A stretch of DNA of 64,000 bases from Rhizobium mayense (GTDB lineage: Bacteria > Pseudomonadota > Alphaproteobacteria > Rhizobiales > Rhizobiaceae), in NCBI RefSeq assembly GCF_030272705.1, contig NZ_JARFYM010000005.1:1-64000 (forward strand), in the 5' to 3' direction. A program made the translations under genes and the position numbers. Below, one piece after another: positions 60,477-64,000 of this stretch. The notes below the pieces were generated by a model. That model made no database searches. It was not told the origin of the DNA and was given only the letters and a program-made list of their open reading frames with translations. How positions within the stretch are numbered: position 1 is the stretch's first letter; every line of letters begins with the position of its first letter.

Positions 60477-61400
60477 ATGGCGCAGAAATCAATGGGCGCG
60501 GCGGAATGGGGCATGCTGTTCGGATTGTCGATCCTCTGGGGCGGCTCGTTTTTCTTTAACGGCATCCTGGTACATGAACTGCCGCTCTTCACCATCGTCG
60601 CCGCGCGCGTCGCACTGGCGGCGATCGCCTTGCATGTCATCGTCCGAATGACCGGGCAGGCGATGCCTCGCGATGGTCAGACCTGGGCCGCCTTCTTCGG
60701 CATGGGTGTCCTCAACAATGCTATTCCCTTCCTGCTGATCGTCTGGGGCCAGACGCATATCGCGAGCGGCCTGGCTTCAATTCTTAATGCGACGACGCCG
60801 CTTTTCGCCGTCGTGGTGGCGCATTTCCTGACGGCGGATGAAAAAATGACCGGCAATCGCCTGATCGGCGTTGTCGTCGGCTTTGCCGGCGTCGCGCTGA
60901 TGATCGGCCCGTCGGTGTTGAGTAGTCTCGGCTCGAATGTGCTGGCACAGCTCGCCGTGCTGGGTGCTGCCTTCTCCTATTCGCTCGCCGGTATCTTCGG
61001 CCGCCGCTTTCGCCGCATGGGGCTTGCTCCCATCATCCCGGCGGCCGGGCAAGTGACGGCCTCGAGCGTCCTGTTGCTGCCGGTCGCCCTCGTTGTCGAC
61101 CATCCTTGGACGCTCAACATGCCTTCGACGGAAACATGGATAGCGCTGGCCGGCCTGGCGATCCTCTCGACCGCGATCGCCTACGTCCTGTTCTTTCGCA
61201 TCCTGGCAACGGCAGGCGCCACGAACCTGATGCTGGTCACCTTCCTCATTCCCGTCAGCGCCATCCTGCTCGGCGCGCTGATCCTCGGTGAACAATTGCA
61301 GCCGAAACACTTCATCGGCATGGCGATGATCGCCGTCGGCCTCGCGGCAATCGATGGACGCCTACTCACCCTCCCCTTGAGGGGGAGGGTCGGCACATAG
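60477..61400 (+). CDS. EamA/DMT-family transporter with repeat-encoded C-terminus
   Basis: A 307-aa inner-membrane protein with ten hydrophobic helices in two EamA repeats; ILWGGSFFFNGILVHELPLF at about 20-39 and FLIPVSAILLGALILGEQLQ near 258-277 are typical. The start at 60477 has AGGAGA upstream. The last 12 or so residues (LTLPLRGRVGT) are read from the palindromic repeat that begins near 61364, with the TAG stop inside its second hairpin, so the native 3' end has been replaced. Divergent LysR regulator. Confidence 0.9.
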   Translation: MAQKSMGAAEWGMLFGLSILWGGSFFFNGILVHELPLFTIVAARVALAAIALHVIVRMTGQAMPRDGQTWAAFFGMGVLNNAIPFLLIVWGQTHIASGLASILNATTPLFAVVVAHFLTADEKMTGNRLIGVVVGFAGVALMIGPSVLSSLGSNVLAQLAVLGAAFSYSLAGIFGRRFRRMGLAPIIPAAGQVTASSVLLLPVALVVDHPWTLNMPSTETWIALAGLAILSTAIAYVLFFRILATAGATNLMLVTFLIPVSAILLGALILGEQLQPKHFIGMAMIAVGLAAIDGRLLTLPLRGRVGT

Positions 61401-61452
61401 TGCCGGGGTGGGGTGACCCGCCGCTTTGCTGCGACCTCCCCTCGGGGGAGGT
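61364..61452. repeat. Rhizobial GC-rich palindromic repeat
   Basis: Three short hairpins in a row: ACCCTCCCC/GGGGAGGGT (61368-61390), CGGCAC/TGCCG around ATAG, and ACCTCCCC/GGGGAGGT near 61434-61451. It lies between the EamA gene, whose end it encodes, and the stop of the convergent hemW at 61456. Confidence 0.8.
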
Positions 61453-61455
61453 TGA

Positions 61456-62649
61456 TCAGCAGGCCAGATCAGCAACGACGGAATCGAGGATCAGCATTCC
61501 CGCCGGCGTGCAGCGCAGGCGGGAGTTGCCGAGGCGTTCGATGAAGCCGTGCTCCAGCAGGAGCTGTTCGCGATTCGGATCCGGCTCCCGGCCGGAGAGC
61601 TGTTGCCAGCGCACGAGATCGATACCTTCTTTCAGGCGCAGGCCCATCAGCAGCAGCTCGTCGGCCTGCTCTTCGAAGCCGAGCATCTCCTGTTCGACCA
61701 TGCCGTGGCCGTCGCGCTCGACCAGCTCCAGCCAGCTTTCCGGCTTCCGCTCGGTGGAGGTCGCCAGTTTCTTCGGGCCGTGGGTCAGCCGGCCGTGGGC
61801 GCCGGGGCCGATGCCGGCATAGTCGCCATAGCGCCAATAGGTGAGATTGTGGCGGCTCTCCGCGCCCGGGCGCGCATGATTGGAGACCTCGTAGGCCGGC
61901 ATGCCCTCGCGCTCAGTGATCTCCTGCGTCGCCTCATAGAGCAGCGCCGACTGGTCGCCATCCGGCACGATCAGCTTGCCCGCCTTGTGGAGGCCATAGA
62001 AAGGCGTGCCTTCCTCGATGGTGAGCTGGTAGAGCGACAGATGATCGACGGCATAGGAGATCGCCTCCTTCAGCTCGCGCTCCCATTCCTCGACCGTCTG
62101 GTTCGGGCGGGCATAAATCAAGTCGAAGGACATGCGCGGGAATATCTCGCGCGCCAGCTTGATCGCCTTCAACGCATCGGCGACGTCATGAAGACGACCC
62201 AGGAATTTGAGATCGCGGTCGTTCAGCGCCTGCACGCCCATCGACACACGGTTGACGCCGGCGGCGCGATAGCCGCGGAAACGCTCGGCTTCGACGCTGG
62301 AGGGGTTGGCCTCCATCGTGATCTCGATTCCTTCAGGCACATGCCAATACCTGGAAATGCCGTCGAGAACCGCGGCGACGGTCTCCGGCTTCATCAGCGA
62401 AGGCGTGCCGCCGCCGAGGAAGACGCTGGTCACCGTCTTCGGGCCGCTGATCGCTCGCATAGACGCCATTTCCTTGAGGAAGGCGGCGGCGAAACGCTCC
62501 TGGTCGACCGGCTGGTGGCGGACATGGCTGTTGAAATCGCAATAGGGGCATTTGGCCGCGCAGAAGGGCCAATGCACATAGACGCCGAAACCGGGTTCAC
62601 CGGTATCGGGCAGCAACAGCCCTTCACGTGTCAGGTTTTGCGAATCCAT
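61456..62649 (-). CDS. hemW: Radical SAM heme chaperone HemW
   Basis: A 397-aa radical-SAM protein. The 4Fe-4S motif is C30-x3-C34-x2-C37 in FCAAKCPYCDFNSH, followed by FLGGGTPSLM near 77-86 and the HNxxYW heme-binding motif (RHNLTYWRYG) near 257. This marks it as HemW, which delivers heme to respiratory enzymes, not the coproporphyrinogen dehydrogenase HemN. The start at 62649 is preferred to a longer ORF that overlaps rdgB. Confidence 0.92.
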   Translation of the reverse strand: MDSQNLTREGLLLPDTGEPGFGVYVHWPFCAAKCPYCDFNSHVRHQPVDQERFAAAFLKEMASMRAISGPKTVTSVFLGGGTPSLMKPETVAAVLDGISRYWHVPEGIEITMEANPSSVEAERFRGYRAAGVNRVSMGVQALNDRDLKFLGRLHDVADALKAIKLAREIFPRMSFDLIYARPNQTVEEWERELKEAISYAVDHLSLYQLTIEEGTPFYGLHKAGKLIVPDGDQSALLYEATQEITEREGMPAYEVSNHARPGAESRHNLTYWRYGDYAGIGPGAHGRLTHGPKKLATSTERKPESWLELVERDGHGMVEQEMLGFEEQADELLLMGLRLKEGIDLVRWQQLSGREPDPNREQLLLEHGFIERLGNSRLRCTPAGMLILDSVVADLAC

Positions 62650-62668
62650 GATGTCCACGGGCTTGAGC

Positions 62669-63313
62669 TTACGCCTCCAGGCAGGTTTCGACAAAGATCT
62701 TGAAGGCGCGAGCCCGGTGCGACAGTGCCTGCGTCTCACCGGGCTTCCAGCCGTGCTTCTGCTCGGCACTCATCTCGCCGAAGGTCACATCGTAACCCTC
62801 GGGCTGGAACACCGGATCGTAGCCGAAGCCCTGCGTGCCGCGCGGCGGCCAGACGACATGGCCCTCGACTTCGCCGCGGAAAAGCTCGGTGTGCCCATCC
62901 GGCCAGGCAAGGCAAAGCACGCTGACGAAGCGCGCCGTGCGGCTTTCCGGCGATGTGGCGCCGGCTTTTTCCAGCGCGGTCTCGACCTTCTGCATCGCCA
63001 TGGCGAAATCGCGGGTGCCGTCCTGCTTTTCCGCCCAATTGGCGGTATAGACGCCGGGATCGCCGCCAAGCGCGTCGACCACCAGGCCGGAGTCGTCGGA
63101 CAATGCCGGCATGCCGGAGGCTATAGCAGAGGCCAGCGCCTTGATCGTAGCGTTTTCCTCGAAGGTGGTGCCGGTCTCGTCCGGCTCGATGAAATTGAGA
63201 TCGGCGGCAGACTTGGCGGTAAAGCCGAACGGGCCGATCAAATCCTGAATTTCACGGATCTTCCCGGCATTGTGGCTGGCGACAACGATGGTCTTGGTAT
63301 CGAGCTTGCGCAT
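62669..63313 (-). CDS. rdgB: dITP/XTP pyrophosphatase (RdgB/HAM1)
   Basis: A 214-aa nucleotide pyrophosphatase that removes non-canonical purine triphosphates. Typical segments are [20 protein letters not shown] at about 10-29, [11 protein letters not shown] near 49-59, [20 protein letters not shown] near 70-89, GFGYDPVF near 157-164 and SHRARAF near 199. The start at 63313 has AGGACAGG upstream; an ATG five codons earlier overlaps the VOC stop and is an alternative. Confidence 0.95.
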   Translation of the reverse strand: MRKLDTKTIVVASHNAGKIREIQDLIGPFGFTAKSAADLNFIEPDETGTTFEENATIKALASAIASGMPALSDDSGLVVDALGGDPGVYTANWAEKQDGTRDFAMAMQKVETALEKAGATSPESRTARFVSVLCLAWPDGHTELFRGEVEGHVVWPPRGTQGFGYDPVFQPEGYDVTFGEMSAEQKHGWKPGETQALSHRARAFKIFVETCLEA

Positions 63314-63324
63314 ATCCTGTCCTG

Positions 63325-63741
63325 TCATAGGCCCCAGATGCGGGGTTCGGCGCATTCCAGGCTGTTGCCGGCCGGATCGCGGAAATAAATTGAACGGCCG
63401 CCGTTCGGCCAGTGAAAATCGGCCTCGATGGCGACGCCGGCAGCTCTCAGCTTCCGAGCCATTGCTTCGATATCGTTGCCGCCGACCCGGAAGCAGACGT
63501 GGCCGTGGCCCTTCGTGCCATGCGGCGGTACCGGCAAGGAACTCGATTCCGGCGGCTTCACGGTTTCATTGCCGTTGAAGATCAACAGCACACCTGGCCC
63601 GCAGCGATAGAAGACATGGCGGTTACCGGCCCGCGTGATCTTCTCCAGGCCGAGAACGTCGCCATAAAAGGCTTCGGCCGCATCGAGATCATCGGCATAG
63701 AGCGCGGTTTCGAGAACGCTTTCGATTGTCACATTGCTCAT
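63325..63741 (-). CDS. VOC-family (glyoxalase-like) protein
   Basis: A 138-aa VOC fold protein: [20 protein letters not shown] at about 11-30, His in GHVCFRV near 80-86, and the terminal [18 protein letters not shown]. Related proteins include lactoylglutathione lyase-like and dioxygenase-like enzymes; substrate unknown. It lies between rph and rdgB, reading with both, so it is part of that leftward operon. Confidence 0.9.
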   Translation of the reverse strand: MSNVTIESVLETALYADDLDAAEAFYGDVLGLEKITRAGNRHVFYRCGPGVLLIFNGNETVKPPESSSLPVPPHGTKGHGHVCFRVGGNDIEAMARKLRAAGVAIEADFHWPNGGRSIYFRDPAGNSLECAEPRIWGL

Positions 63742-63744
63742 CGG

Positions 63745-63890
63745 TTAGCCCCTCACCCTAGCCCTCTCCCCGCAGGCGGGGAGAGGGGACGACCTCAATC
63801 TCGATCGTCCTCCGATTGCCCGTAGCGGAGAGATGACCGTAGGTGCGTCTTGCCCCTTCTCCCCGTCGAGACGGGGAGAAGGTGGCCAAT
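63745..63890. repeat. Two GC-rich palindromic repeats between rph and the VOC gene
   Basis: Perfect 12-bp arms CCCTCTCCCCGC / GCGGGGAGAGGG at 63762-63787 and CCTTCTCCCCGT / ACGGGGAGAAGG at 63855-63882. The two are members of one common rhizobial repeat type and relate to the one at 61364. Confidence 0.85.
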
Positions 63891-63937
63891 AGGCCGGATG
63901 AGGGGCAAGCCCGCACGACGTGCATTTTCCGATATCC

Positions 63938-64000
63938 TCAGGCAATCGCCTGTTTCTGCAGCCCCACCAGCTCGGCGATGCCGTTCTTGGCGAGATGCAT
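63938..64000 (-). CDS. rph: Ribonuclease PH, C-terminal fragment
   Basis: The last 20 codons of a leftward gene cut by the window edge. They read MHLAKNGIAELVGLQKQAIA and a TGA, which matches the C-terminal GI..LV.LQK helix of RNase PH, the tRNA 3'-trimming phosphorolytic enzyme. The rph-rdgB-hemW neighbourhood supports the call. The rest of the gene is outside. Confidence 0.75.
   Translation of the reverse strand: MHLAKNGIAELVGLQKQAIA

Overview
The window is chromosomal DNA of an alphaproteobacterium, almost certainly a Rhizobium or close relative. The supports are a GC-rich coding sequence, a PmtA-type phospholipid N-methyltransferase, choline-sulfate and trehalose (otsBA) genes, an rpsT-dnaA neighbourhood, one CTTGAT-N17-CTATAT promoter of alphaproteobacterial type, and several families of the short palindromic repeats that litter rhizobial intergenic regions. 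Most of the window is ordinary housekeeping DNA. I see no rRNA, tRNA, CRISPR array, prophage or insertion sequence.

Layout. 1-9.2 kb: leftward SDR-queG-gst, uppP, a 54-aa membrane peptide, an NDUFA9-like protein, DUF1330, pyrF, a histidine-phosphatase-like protein, pmtA and dnaN. 9.4-15.6 kb: rightward rsmI-yraN, an EEP-family phosphatase, a cupin, gshB, a broken lipoprotein gene (leftward) and comM. 15.6-21.9 kb: cysK, two LysE-type exporters, an isochorismatase-like hydrolase, an EamA exporter with an Lrp regulator, a GNAT protein and dut. 22-30.4 kb: prfC, a diguanylate cyclase, an orphan iron/cobalamin-type binding protein, trmO, a Mop protein, and the choline-sulfate set betC-choX with its divergent LysR regulator. 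30.4-35.6 kb: otsBA, a 920-bp gap holding a likely small RNA and two tiny ORFs, a class II amidotransferase and coaBC. 35.6-42.5 kb: an accessory stretch of LysR regulators, an SDR, an MFS exporter and an ArsR-SRPBCC-GFA operon. 43.3-50.7 kb: a six-gene leftward catabolic operon. 50.9-58.2 kb: ubiE-ubiB (leftward), mutM, an enoyl-CoA hydratase, rpsT and dnaA. 58.3-64 kb: a saccharopine-dehydrogenase-like protein, LysR plus EamA, hemW, rdgB, a VOC protein and the 3' end of rph.

The most interesting system is the operon at 43288-50708. It encodes a histidine-ammonia-lyase homologue that has lost the Ala-Ser-Gly triad from which the MIO cofactor forms, a divergent urocanate-hydratase homologue, a DUF917 protein, a hydantoinase, an N-carbamoyl-amino-acid amidase and a TfoX-domain protein. 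The set fits a five-step route from a trimethylammonium betaine of histidine, most likely ergothioneine, through thiourocanate, a thiohydantoin, a hydantoin and N-carbamoylglutamate to glutamate. It does not look like the classical hut pathway, because hutI, hutG and hutF are absent.

The second notable point is that mobile palindromic repeats touch the 3' ends of genes. The clearest case is dnaN, whose expected C-terminal tail, including the conserved MPMR-type end of the beta clamp, is replaced by residues read from a repeat.
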